Notes under the pieces: model-generated
Seen by the model: the letters and a program-made list of their open reading frames with translations, nothing else
Told to the model about the DNA's origin: nothing
Database searches by the model: none
Shown here: piece by piece, positions 52,164-63,235 of the stretch
Numbering within the stretch: the stretch's first letter is position 1
Layout: the number at the start of each line of letters is the position of its first letter
Origin: Hymenobacter aquaticus
GTDB taxonomy: Bacteria > Bacteroidota > Bacteroidia > Cytophagales > Hymenobacteraceae
Assembly (NCBI RefSeq): GCF_004765605.1
Contig: NZ_SRLC01000001.1
Coordinates: forward strand, 620,001-684,000
DNA length: 64,000 bases
Reading direction: 5' to 3'
Position numbers and translations under genes: made by a program

Positions 52164-52286
52164 CTATGGCCCCGCTTTTTCTGGAAATAAAATGCCCTGA
52201 CGGAGCTTTATGCCTGTTTTTCAGCGACATTATTTTTTCGTAAAATCATTCCGGGCCGGTGGCGGCGCGTATGGAGGCGTTTCAAT

Positions 52287-52294
52287 TACCTTTG
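52287..52294 (+). promoter_or_regulatory. -7 promoter box TACCTTTG for accA
   Basis: A perfect TAnnTTTG element 72 bases upstream of the accA start codon. Confidence 0.5.
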
Positions 52295-52366
52295 CTTTCG
52301 CCCGGACTACTTCGGTGGTTTGGCCGTATTCCCATTTTTGTCACCCTGACGCATTCATCCCCGGCA

Positions 52367-53314
52367 ATGCTCCTCGATTTCGAACAACCAATTGCTGCCC
52401 TCGAAGGCAAACTCCGCGAAATGCAACAACTGGCCCTGGACAGCCAGGTAGATGTATCGGAGGCCGTAACCGCCCTCGAGGCGAAAATCAAGGCTCTTAA
52501 GAAGGAAACCTACACCAACCTCACGCGCTGGCAGCGCGTGCAGCTCTCGCGCCACCCCGACCGGCCCTACACCTTCGACTACATCGAGGGCATGACCTCC
52601 AAGTTCGTGGAGCTGCACGGCGACCGGACCGTGGGCGACGACAAGGCCATGGTGGGCGGCTTTGCCGACCTGGACGGCCGCTCGGTAATGTTCATTGGGC
52701 AGCAGAAGGGGCGCAACACCAAGGAGCGGCAGTACCGCAACTTTGGCATGGCCAACCCCGAGGGCTACCGCAAGGCCCTGCGCCTGATGAAGCTGGCCGA
52801 GAAGTTCAACAAGCCCGTCGTGACGCTGATTGACACGATGGGCGCCTTTCCGGGCCAGGAGGCCGAGGAGCGGGGGCAGGGCGAAGCCATTGCCCGCAAC
52901 CTGAAGGAAATGTTCATGCTCAAGGTGCCCGTCATCTGCGTCGTCATCGGCGAGGGCGCTTCGGGCGGGGCCCTGGGCATCGGTATCGGCGACCGGGTGC
53001 TGATGCTGGAAAATACCTGGTACTCGGTGATTTCGCCCGAGTCGTGCTCCAGCATTCTGTGGCGCTCCTGGGACTACAAGGAGCAGGCCGCCGAAGCCCT
53101 CAAGCTCACGGCCAACGACATGCTGAGCGCCAAGCTCGTGGACGGCATCGTGAAGGAGCCCCTGGGCGGCGCCCACACCGCGCCGGCCAAGATGATTGAC
53201 ACCCTGAAGAAAACCCTGATCAAGACCCTGGACGAGCTGGAGGCCGTGCCCGCGGAGGAGCGCATCAGCCAGCGCATCGACAAGTTCTCGGCCATGGGCG
53301 TCGTGGTAGAATAA
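52367..53314 (+). CDS. accA: Acetyl-CoA carboxylase carboxyltransferase, alpha subunit
   Basis: A protein of 315 residues, the usual AccA length. The N-terminal part holds [22 protein letters not shown] and [15 protein letters not shown]; the crotonase core has [22 protein letters not shown] and [31 protein letters not shown]. With AccD it transfers carboxyl from biotin to acetyl-CoA to make malonyl-CoA, the first step of fatty-acid synthesis. AccD and the biotin subunits are not in this window. The ATG at 52367 is the first consistent with the conserved N terminus. Confidence 0.97.
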   Translation: MLLDFEQPIAALEGKLREMQQLALDSQVDVSEAVTALEAKIKALKKETYTNLTRWQRVQLSRHPDRPYTFDYIEGMTSKFVELHGDRTVGDDKAMVGGFADLDGRSVMFIGQQKGRNTKERQYRNFGMANPEGYRKALRLMKLAEKFNKPVVTLIDTMGAFPGQEAEERGQGEAIARNLKEMFMLKVPVICVVIGEGASGGALGIGIGDRVLMLENTWYSVISPESCSSILWRSWDYKEQAAEALKLTANDMLSAKLVDGIVKEPLGGAHTAPAKMIDTLKKTLIKTLDELEAVPAEERISQRIDKFSAMGVVVE

Positions 53315-53346
53315 CGCGGGCGGCCGACTGGCTGCCTCAGTCGTAC

Positions 53347-53388
53347 AAAGCGTCATGCCGGGTTCCGCGGAACCCGGCATGACGCTTT
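53347..53388. terminator. 42-bp perfect palindrome after accA
   Basis: A 42-base sequence equal to its own reverse complement, centred on CCGCGG, with GTCATGCCGGG arms, followed by a T run. It acts as terminator in both directions. The arms resemble the CGTCAT ends of the repeat at 6319-6425, so it may belong to a repeat family. Confidence 0.85.
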
Positions 53389-53446
53389 TTTTATTCCTTG
53401 CTACCTTTCCCGCCCAATCCGGAACCCACCCAACCTTCCTTGTTCT

Positions 53447-54292
53447 ATGACTGTTCATACCCTTAATACCGGCCTGTTTAAGCTCGATGGGGGCGCCATG
53501 TTCGGCGTCGTGCCCAAGTCGATGTGGCAGAAGCTGAACCCGCCGGACGCCAACAACATGTGTACCTGGGCCATGCGCTGCCTGCTGGTAGAGGATGGCA
53601 ACCGCCTGCTGCTGGTCGACAACGGCATTGGCGACAAGCAGGACGAGAAGTTTCGGGGCCACTTCTACCTGCACGGTGACGCTTCGCTAGAAGCCTCGCT
53701 GCGGCAGAAGGGCTTCACCTCGGCCGACATTACCGACGTGTTTCTGACCCACCTGCACTTCGACCACTGCGGCGGCTCGGTGGTGCGCACGGCCGGCGGG
53801 CAGTTGGAGCTGGCTTTCCCGAATGCCACTTACTGGAGCAACGAAGCCCACTGGGACTGGGCCGTGACGCCCAATCCGCGCGAAAAGGCCAGCTTTCTGA
53901 AGGAAAACATCCTGCCGATTCAGGAGAGTGGGCACCTGCGCTTCGTGGGGCCTGGCGGCGTGCCGGCCGAACTCTCGCAGTTCCGGGAAATCATCTTCGC
54001 CGACGGGCACACTGAGAAAATGATGGTGCCGGTGCTGAACTACAAGGGCCGCAAGCTGGCGTTTATGGCCGATTTGCTGCCCTCGGTGGGCCACATTCCC
54101 TTGCCCTACGTGATGAGCTACGACATGCGCCCGCTAATTACGATGACGGAAAAAGAAGCCGTGCTGCGCCGGGCCGCCGACGAAAACTGGGTGCTGGTGC
54201 TCGAGCACGACCCCGCGGTGCCCTGCTGCACGGTGCAGCACACCGAAAAAGGCGTGCGCGTGGCCGAAACCTTCCGCCTCGAAGACCTTTAA
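53447..54292 (+). CDS. MBL-fold metallo-hydrolase
   Basis: A protein of 281 residues of the metallo-beta-lactamase fold with the dinuclear site in LTHLHFDHCGGS (H102, H104, D106, H107). LLVDNGIGDKQDEKF and ADGHTEKMMVPVL are typical of lactonase- and glyoxalase-like members; there is no signal peptide. The substrate is unknown. A patatin gene starts 15 bases after the stop and probably shares its transcript. Confidence 0.88.
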   Translation: MTVHTLNTGLFKLDGGAMFGVVPKSMWQKLNPPDANNMCTWAMRCLLVEDGNRLLLVDNGIGDKQDEKFRGHFYLHGDASLEASLRQKGFTSADITDVFLTHLHFDHCGGSVVRTAGGQLELAFPNATYWSNEAHWDWAVTPNPREKASFLKENILPIQESGHLRFVGPGGVPAELSQFREIIFADGHTEKMMVPVLNYKGRKLAFMADLLPSVGHIPLPYVMSYDMRPLITMTEKEAVLRRAADENWVLVLEHDPAVPCCTVQHTEKGVRVAETFRLEDL

Positions 54293-54307
54293 CCAGCCCC
54301 TCGTCGT

Positions 54308-55096
54308 ATGCGCAAGCTCGGATTAGCCTTGTCGGGAGGGGCGGCGCGCGGTATTGCCCATTTGGGGGTGCTGCAGGCCCTGGATGAGCTGCGGCTGCCC
54401 ATCGGCCACATTGCCGGGGTCAGCTCCGGGGCCATTGCGGGGGCCTTCTACGCGGCTGGCTTCGCGCCCCGGGAAATCTTCCGCCTGCTGACCGACACTC
54501 GGTTTGTGCGGCTGCTGCGGCCGTCATTCCGCCTGGGCCTGGTGCGCCTCGACCTAGTGGAAAAGCTCTACCAGCACTATTTGGGTAATGAGCCGACGTT
54601 CGAGGCGCTGCACACGCCCCTGACGCTGGTGGCTACCGACCTGGCCGCGGGGCAGACCGTGTACTTTCAGCAGGGGCCCTTGCTGCCGCCTTTGCTGGGG
54701 GCGGCGGCCGTGCCCATCGTGTGCCGGCCGGTGGAGTGGCAGGGGCAGGTGCTGGTCGATGGCGGGGTGATGAACAACTTGCCGGTGGAGCCCCTGCTGG
54801 CCCAGGCCAACCTGGTGGTCGTGGGAGTGCACTGCAACCCGATGAGCCCGGAAGCCCCGCTCACGACGCTGCGGGAAGTGGGGGAGCGGACGGCGTATCT
54901 GGCCATTTCCATGAACGTGCAGCCCCGCCTGGCCCAGTGCCACTTTATCCTGGAGCCGCCGGCCCTGCACCGCTACCGCGTCACGGATTTGCGGCGGGCT
55001 TCGGAAATATTCGATATCGGCTACGCGCACACGCTGGCGCGGGCCGAGGAGCTGCGCCGCCTGCTGGAAGAAGATCCGGTAGCCGGACAGGATTGA
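54308..55096 (+). CDS. Patatin-like phospholipase
   Basis: A protein of 262 residues. The glycine-rich oxyanion loop LALSGGAARGIAHLG, the nucleophile elbow GVSSG (Ser39), and the catalytic Asp in LVDGGVMNN (Asp151) give the Ser-Asp dyad. It is expected to release fatty acids from phospholipids or act as an acyl hydrolase. It lies between the MBL gene and an acylglycerol-phosphate acyltransferase, a plausible lipid-turnover cluster. Confidence 0.92.
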   Translation: MRKLGLALSGGAARGIAHLGVLQALDELRLPIGHIAGVSSGAIAGAFYAAGFAPREIFRLLTDTRFVRLLRPSFRLGLVRLDLVEKLYQHYLGNEPTFEALHTPLTLVATDLAAGQTVYFQQGPLLPPLLGAAAVPIVCRPVEWQGQVLVDGGVMNNLPVEPLLAQANLVVVGVHCNPMSPEAPLTTLREVGERTAYLAISMNVQPRLAQCHFILEPPALHRYRVTDLRRASEIFDIGYAHTLARAEELRRLLEEDPVAGQD

Positions 55097-55156
55097 AATT
55101 TCTTTAGTTTTGGCCTCTGACTACTACCATTTCGGCAATAGTCACTTACCTTTTGC

Positions 55157-55732
55157 ATGGAAAAAGCACGAAAGACCTCTACGTTCTGGTATCAGTTTTC
55201 CCGTTTCTGGTTTTGGATAACCGGTTGGCATCTAGGACCGAAGGTGCCGCCCGGCATTCCCAAAAGCATGATGATTGCCGCCCCGCACACCAGCAACTGG
55301 GACTTCATGTTTGCCCGGGCCGCGTTTTATTTGATGGACGTGGACGTGCGCTTCACGGTAAAAAAATCGTGGGTGGATATTCCGGTGCTGGGCAAGCTGA
55401 TGCTGGCCCTGGGCGCGCTGCCCGTGGATCGGCAAAAAAATAACAGCCTCGTCGACGGCATGGTGCAGCTCTTCAACGAGCGGGAGGAGCTGGTCATTCT
55501 CATTACCCCCGAAGGCACCCGCGCCTACCAGCCCCGCTGGAAAAAAGGCTTCTACTTCGCCGCTATGGGTGCCAACGTGCCGATTCTGCTCGGCTACCTC
55601 GACTACAAAAACAAGGAAGCCGGCGTGGGCCCCGCCTTCTGGCCCACCGGCGACTACGAAAAAGACCTGGAGGAAATCAAGGCGTTTTACCGCACCAAGA
55701 CGGGCCGGTTTCCGGAAAAAGGCGTGCGGTAA
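55157..55732 (+). CDS. Lysophospholipid acyltransferase (PlsC-like)
   Basis: A protein of 191 residues. The acyltransferase motif HTSNWD is H-x4-D (H44, D49), and ITPEGTR is the second conserved block (binding the acceptor phosphate). PlsC-like enzymes transfer an acyl chain to lysophosphatidate or other lipids. It follows a patatin gene, which suggests membrane lipid remodelling. A near-consensus TACCTTTTG lies just before the start codon. Confidence 0.9.
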   Translation: MEKARKTSTFWYQFSRFWFWITGWHLGPKVPPGIPKSMMIAAPHTSNWDFMFARAAFYLMDVDVRFTVKKSWVDIPVLGKLMLALGALPVDRQKNNSLVDGMVQLFNEREELVILITPEGTRAYQPRWKKGFYFAAMGANVPILLGYLDYKNKEAGVGPAFWPTGDYEKDLEEIKAFYRTKTGRFPEKGVR

Positions 55733-55762
55733 GCCGTAATCGGCTTTCTGCCCGTAAATAGG

Positions 55763-55793
55763 AAAAGGTACGTCCCGAAAAGGCGTACCTTTT
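55763..55793. terminator. Hairpin terminator
   Basis: Stem AAAAGGTACG/CGTACCTTTT with an 11-base loop, between the acyltransferase and the gene at 55820. Confidence 0.75.
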
Positions 55794-55819
55794 CTGCGTA
55801 AAGCCCGCTGCCCATTGCT

Positions 55820-56332
55820 ATGGAAAAACTGCAAACCCTCGGCCTGATTCTGTTTGGACTCGTCGTCTTCGTGTGGCGCATGGTGCAGAAAATGCGCGAC
55901 ACCACCCGGCGCGAGCAGCAGGAGCGGCCCCCGGCCCGCGTGCCGCTGCCCAGCACCTCCTTCGAGGAGCTGCTCAAGCAGATGCAGCAGCAAAACCAGC
56001 AGGGCAACCCCACTACGGCTCCCGCCCGCACACCCGGCGGCCGAGAGCTGCCCCACGAGGAGGCTCCCAAGGCCCGCACCCTGGAACAGCCCGCGCGCAA
56101 AGCCCAGTCGCAGGAGCGCCGCGCCACGAATGTCTCGCTCGAAAGAGCGGCTCCGGTAGCCCGCCGCAACACCGGCCTGGACCACCCGGCTCCGGACAAC
56201 CCGCTGCGCCGCCCCCGCCCCACGGCTCCCGCTCCCGCCGCCCGGCGCGTCATCACCGACCGGCTCCGCACCCCGGCTGACCTGCGCGACGCCTTTATTC
56301 TGAGCGAGATTCTGAAGCGGAAATTTGAGTAG
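55820..56332 (+). CDS. Membrane-anchored disordered protein, unknown function
   Basis: A protein of 170 residues. One N-terminal membrane helix (LGLILFGLVVFVWRMVQ) is followed by about 120 residues rich in Gln, Pro, Ala and Arg, probably disordered, and a C-terminal helix (LRDAFILSEILKRKFE). The last segment resembles short docking motifs and is the only likely conserved part. No family was recognised. Confidence 0.75.
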   Translation: MEKLQTLGLILFGLVVFVWRMVQKMRDTTRREQQERPPARVPLPSTSFEELLKQMQQQNQQGNPTTAPARTPGGRELPHEEAPKARTLEQPARKAQSQERRATNVSLERAAPVARRNTGLDHPAPDNPLRRPRPTAPAPAARRVITDRLRTPADLRDAFILSEILKRKFE

Positions 56333-56359
56333 GGCGCTCTTGTTAAGAAACCTACAAAC

Positions 56360-56390
56360 AGAAAAAGCCCGGCGAAACCGGGCTTTTTCT
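56360..56390. terminator. Bidirectional terminator
   Basis: Arms AGAAAAAGCCCGG and CCGGGCTTTTTCT with a five-base loop, between convergent genes. Confidence 0.9.
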
Positions 56391-56393
56391 GGG

Positions 56394-57056
56394 TTAATCC
56401 TGGGTCAGTGCGTACGACACCAGATTAGCGCCCATGCGCAGGGCCGCGTCGTGGGTGGCGGGCGGGTCGTCGTAGGTGCCCACGTCTTCCCAGCCGTTGC
56501 CCAGGTCGCACTCGTAGCTGTAGAAGCAGACTAAGCGGCCTTTGTAGAGCAGGCCGAAGCCTTGGGGACGCTTGCCGTCGTGCTCGTGCACTTTGGGCAA
56601 ACCCTTGGGAAACTGAAACTTCTGGTGGTAAATCGGGTGGGAGTAGGGCAGCTCCACGAACTCCAGCTCGGGAAATACCTTCTTCATTTCGGGCCGGATG
56701 AACTTGTCGAGGCCGTAGTTGTCGTCGATGTGCAGGAATCCTCCGCCAATCAGGTAGCGGCGCAGGTTTTTGGCCTCTGCCTCCGTAAACGACACGTTGC
56801 CGTGGCCGGTCATGTGCACGAAGGGGTAGGTGAACAGCTCCGGCGAATCCAGCTCCACGGTGGCCTCGTCGGGGGCAATGTTGGTGCGCAGCGTCTGGTT
56901 GCAGAAGCGGATCAGGTTGGGCAGGCTGGTTTTGTTGGCGTACCAGTCGCCGCCCCCGCCGTAGTGCAGCTTGGCAATGCGGAAGCTGGGTGCTACCGGC
57001 GCGGCCGCAGCCAGGGACAAGAGCAGCAGAAAGGAAAGCAGCAGGTTTTTCAGCAT
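56394..57056 (-). CDS. Secreted DUF4159 protein
   Basis: A protein of 220 residues with a signal peptide (LLLSFLLLLSLAAAAPV). The body matches DUF4159: KLHYGGGGDWYANKTSLPNL, FVHMTGHGNVSFTEAEAKNLRRYLIGGGFLHIDDNYG, and CDLGNGWEDVG. The fold resembles glutamine-amidotransferase-like domains of hypothetical proteins in gliding bacteria. The ATG at 57056 begins the signal peptide; upstream in-frame codons are rejected. Confidence 0.88.
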   Translation of the reverse strand: MLKNLLLSFLLLLSLAAAAPVAPSFRIAKLHYGGGGDWYANKTSLPNLIRFCNQTLRTNIAPDEATVELDSPELFTYPFVHMTGHGNVSFTEAEAKNLRRYLIGGGFLHIDDNYGLDKFIRPEMKKVFPELEFVELPYSHPIYHQKFQFPKGLPKVHEHDGKRPQGFGLLYKGRLVCFYSYECDLGNGWEDVGTYDDPPATHDAALRMGANLVSYALTQD

Positions 57057-57218
57057 AAGGCAGCAAGAGCGTAGATGCTCGTAATAGACTACAAAGTACG
57101 GCCAAGGTGGCAAAGTTCAGTCGTGGGGCTACATTGCCGCTATACTAGTGCTTCGTGGCTGCGTTGATTGCCCGGCCGTTCAGGATTCGCGAAGTTGCCG
57201 CTATTATCTCGCTGCCGC

Positions 57219-57785
57219 ATGAAAATTCGCCGATTGGCTTCCCTTACAATGGTGCTATTGATTGTCTGGGGCCTTGTGCACACGAGCGTTGTGGTAGCCG
57301 ACGGCCTGACCGACTCCGGACAGCGGGCCGACGTGGCTGTGGTACTGGGCAACACGGTCAACCCCGACGGCTCGTTGTCGGAGCGGCTGCGGCAGCGGCT
57401 GGACTGTGGCCTGCATCTTTACCGGGCGGGGCGGGTGCCGCGGCTGCTGGTCAGCGGCGGTCTGGGCAAGGAAGGCTTTTACGAAGGCAGCAAGATGCGG
57501 GACTATCTGCGGCAGCAGGGCGTGCCGGGAAACCGGATTATCGTGGACAATAAAGGCAATACTACGGAGCTGACCGTACGCAATACCCTAAGCCTGCAGG
57601 ACAGTCTGGGCTTTCGGAGCCTGATTACCGTGTCGCAGTACTACCACCTGACCCGCACCAAAATGCTGTTTCGCAAGGCGGGTTTCACTCACATCAGCAG
57701 TGCGAGCCCCCGGTACGTAGAGTGGCGGGATGTTTACTCCCTGGGTCGAGAGTTCGTGGGCTATTATCAGCAGCAGCTGTTTTAA
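57219..57785 (+). CDS. YdcF/ElyC-type DUF218 protein
   Basis: A protein of 188 residues. One N-terminal membrane helix, then the DUF218 domain: VAVVLGNTVNPDGSLSERLRQRLDCGLHLY, RLLVSGGLG, GNTTELTVRN, and ITVSQYYHLTRTKM. Relatives in E. coli (ElyC, SanA) affect envelope and peptidoglycan integrity. The ATG at 57219 is chosen because the membrane helix follows it. Confidence 0.88.
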   Translation: MKIRRLASLTMVLLIVWGLVHTSVVVADGLTDSGQRADVAVVLGNTVNPDGSLSERLRQRLDCGLHLYRAGRVPRLLVSGGLGKEGFYEGSKMRDYLRQQGVPGNRIIVDNKGNTTELTVRNTLSLQDSLGFRSLITVSQYYHLTRTKMLFRKAGFTHISSASPRYVEWRDVYSLGREFVGYYQQQLF

Positions 57786-57893
57786 AACCATACCATGCAC
57801 TTCCCAGGTTTTTGCCGCGTTGCGCTTTGGCCCGTAAAAAGTCGTTTCTTGCCTTGTACTGCGCCTCCGGCCCACTAGTTCTATTCCTTCTAA

Positions 57894-59339
<1,446 letters not shown>

Positions 59340-59353
59340 GGGGCTGGCCAGAA

Positions 59354-60058
59354 TCACAGCTCCCGCACCACGTGCACGGTGTGCACCGCCGCCAGCGCGG
59401 CCGTTTCGGTGCGCAGCCGCGAAGCGCCCAGCGTCACGGGCCGGATGCCGCGCTGCCGGGCCAGCTCGATTTCCTGGGGCGTAAAGTCGCCTTCGGGGCC
59501 GATAAGCACGCAGCAGCCGGCGCCTTGGGCCGCTACGTGGGATAAAGCTGTCCGCTCACCTTCTTCCAGGTGGGCAATAAACGTGGTGGTGGGCTCAACA
59601 GTAGGCACAAAGCTGGCGAAGTCGGTCAGCTCATCCAGCTGGGGCAGCCAGGCCTGGCCCGACTGCTTCAGGGCGCTGACGGCAATTTTTTCCAGGCGCT
59701 CCAGCTTCAGCTCCCGCCGCTCCGAGCGGCTGCCGCGCAGGAACGTAATCCGGTCAACCCCGATTTCCACGGCCTTTTCGACCAGCCACTCCATCCGGTC
59801 CAGGTTTTTGGTGGGCGCCACGGCTACGTGCACAAAATACGCGCGGCGCTTAACCTCCTCCTGACTAATTACGCGCAGCTGGCAGCGTTTGGGGTTGGCG
59901 TCGGCTACTTCGGCCTGAAAGATGCCACCCCGCCCGTTTACCAGCACGACAGCGTCGCCGACCCCCAGGCGCAGCACCCGCACGGCGTGCTTGCTTTCGT
60001 CTTCGGGCAGGGTATAGGTCGGGCCGTTGAGGTCGGGGGCGTAGAAGGTGTGGGGCAT
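59354..60058 (-). CDS. rsmE: 16S rRNA m3U1498 methyltransferase
   Basis: A protein of 234 residues, the RsmE length. The N-terminal PUA-like part holds DESKHAVRVLRLGVGDAVVLVNGRGG; the SPOUT methyltransferase half has EKAVEIGVDRITFLRGSRSERR and the knot signature GPEGDFTPQEIELA...LGASRLRTETAALAA. It methylates U1498 of 16S rRNA at N3. The ATG at 60058 is selected by a TACTTTTG box four bases upstream, and it starts the conserved PHTFYAP. Confidence 0.95.
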   Translation of the reverse strand: MPHTFYAPDLNGPTYTLPEDESKHAVRVLRLGVGDAVVLVNGRGGIFQAEVADANPKRCQLRVISQEEVKRRAYFVHVAVAPTKNLDRMEWLVEKAVEIGVDRITFLRGSRSERRELKLERLEKIAVSALKQSGQAWLPQLDELTDFASFVPTVEPTTTFIAHLEEGERTALSHVAAQGAGCCVLIGPEGDFTPQEIELARQRGIRPVTLGASRLRTETAALAAVHTVHVVREL

Positions 60059-60062
60059 GGCG

Positions 60063-60070
60063 CAAAAGTA
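60063..60070 (-). promoter_or_regulatory. -7 promoter box TACTTTTG, four bases from rsmE start
   Basis: A perfect TAnnTTTG element on the minus strand ending four bases before the start codon. No clear -33 TTG is seen at the usual spacing. Confidence 0.6.
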
Positions 60071-60208
60071 GGGCTTCCGGGGTTGGGAAGCGCGTAAAAC
60101 GGGTGTGCCGTGGCCGACGAAGCTCAGCAGCAGAATTTTTTCTGCATCCAAGCCCGGTCCGGGTCGTAGAAGTAAGCTCCCCAACCACAACTTCTACTTT
60201 CTCCGATT

Positions 60209-61282
60209 ATGGCCACCAAACTCAAAAAACTATCCAAGCAGGTACTTGTCATCACCGGCGCGTCCTCGGGCATCGGGCTCGTCACGGCCCGCATGGCGGC
60301 CGAAAAAGGCGCGAAGCTCGTGCTGGCCGCCCGCAGTGAAAACGCCCTGCGCCAGCTCTGCGACGAAATCAACGACGCCGGCGGCCACGCCACCTACGTG
60401 GTAGCCGACGTGAGCAACCAGGACGACGTGCGCCGCGTGGCCCAGGCCGCCCAGGCCGAGTTCGGCGGCTTCGACACCTGGATTAACGACGCGGGTGTGT
60501 CGATCTACGGCAAGCTGGAGGATATTCCGGTGGAAGACATGCGCAAATTGTTCGATACCAACGTCTGGGGCCTGATTTACGGCTCAATGGAAGCCGTGAA
60601 GCACCTCAAGCAGCGCGGCGGGGCCATCATCAACGTCGGCAGCATCCTGTCGGAAAGCACGGCCATTCTGCAAACCATTTACTCGGCCAGCAAGCACGCC
60701 GTGAAAGGCTTCACCGACGGCCTGCGCATGGAGCTGGAAATGGACGAGGCCCCGGTAGTCGTCACCCTGATCAAGCCCGCCGCCATCGACACACCCTATC
60801 CGCTGCACGCCAAAAACTACATGGAGCGCGAGGCCCAGCACGCCCCGCCCGCCTACGCCCCCGAAACCGTGGCCCGCGCTATTCTGCACTGCTGCGAGGT
60901 GCCCGAGCGCGAAATCACCGTGGGCGGCGGCGGCCGGGCCATGGTGGGTATGGCGCACCTGGCTCCGCGTCTGCTCGATAAGTTTATGGAAAACGTGTTT
61001 GCCAAGCAGGAAAAAGCCGACTACGCCCCGCGCCCCCTCCACCAGAACGGCCTCGACCACGCCGCTGGCCGCCTCGAGGAGCGCGGCAACTACCCCGGCC
61101 ACACCCGGGAAACCAGCCTCTACACTACCGCCACCATTCACCCGCTGGTAACGGCCGCCGTGGCCGGGGCCGTAGGGCTAGGAGTAGCGGCTCTGGTGCG
61201 CAAATCCAAAAACGGCACCACTACCACCGCCGCCGCCGATTCTGCCGTGACGGAGGCCAACAGCGCCCAGTGGGTGGAGTAG
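60209..61282 (+). CDS. SDR oxidoreductase with C-terminal membrane helix
   Basis: A protein of 357 residues. TGASSGIGLVTARMA is the cofactor motif, NDAGVSIYG follows, INVGSILSEST carries the catalytic Ser, and YSASKHAV the Tyr-x3-Lys pair. The C-terminal 80 residues beyond the SDR core include a hydrophobic helix (HPLVTAAVAGAVGLGVAAL) and a Thr/Ala-rich end, suggesting membrane attachment. The substrate is unknown. Confidence 0.9.
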   Translation: MATKLKKLSKQVLVITGASSGIGLVTARMAAEKGAKLVLAARSENALRQLCDEINDAGGHATYVVADVSNQDDVRRVAQAAQAEFGGFDTWINDAGVSIYGKLEDIPVEDMRKLFDTNVWGLIYGSMEAVKHLKQRGGAIINVGSILSESTAILQTIYSASKHAVKGFTDGLRMELEMDEAPVVVTLIKPAAIDTPYPLHAKNYMEREAQHAPPAYAPETVARAILHCCEVPEREITVGGGGRAMVGMAHLAPRLLDKFMENVFAKQEKADYAPRPLHQNGLDHAAGRLEERGNYPGHTRETSLYTTATIHPLVTAAVAGAVGLGVAALVRKSKNGTTTTAAADSAVTEANSAQWVE

Positions 61283-61299
61283 CCCAGCTGGTCGAATAA

Positions 61300-61339
61300 A
61301 CAGAAAGCCCCGCTGGCAGCTGCCAGCGGGGCTTTCTGT
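61300..61339. terminator. 40-bp perfect palindromic terminator
   Basis: A 40-base sequence identical to its reverse complement, with GAAAGCCCCGCTGGCAGC arms, between the convergent SDR and pckA genes. Confidence 0.9.
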
Positions 61340-61357
61340 TTGGGGTAGGACCAAAGC

Positions 61358-62983
<1,626 letters not shown>

Positions 62984-63032
62984 GGGGCCGAAAACGGGGT
63001 GAAAATGGGTGGGAGATGGGGGAATCGCAGGA

Positions 63033-63157
63033 CAAAAATAGACAAAAAACTGATGCTGACGCTTACAGTTGTTAGTTAAACAGAAAATTTAGCGAATATT
63101 CGCTATGCCAACAAGTCTATAGGCCCTGAAAAGCCCCCTACGGTTCGCAATTGCGAA
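63033..63157. promoter_or_regulatory. pckA promoter box and two palindromes
   Basis: TATTTTTG on the minus strand (63033-63040) fits the -7 element of pckA. Upstream lie TAGCGAATATTCGCTA (63090-63105, 16-bp perfect palindrome) and TTCGCAATTGCGAA (63144-63157, 14-bp perfect palindrome). Both contain TTCGC/GCGAA cores and may be sites of one regulator acting on both divergent genes. Confidence 0.55.
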
Positions 63158-63235
63158 AGTTTTGTAGCTTTACCAACGCCCGTCCGGCAGTTGCCGGCGG
63201 GTCTTTCTTTCTCCCCTCACCTTTATTTCCCTTTC

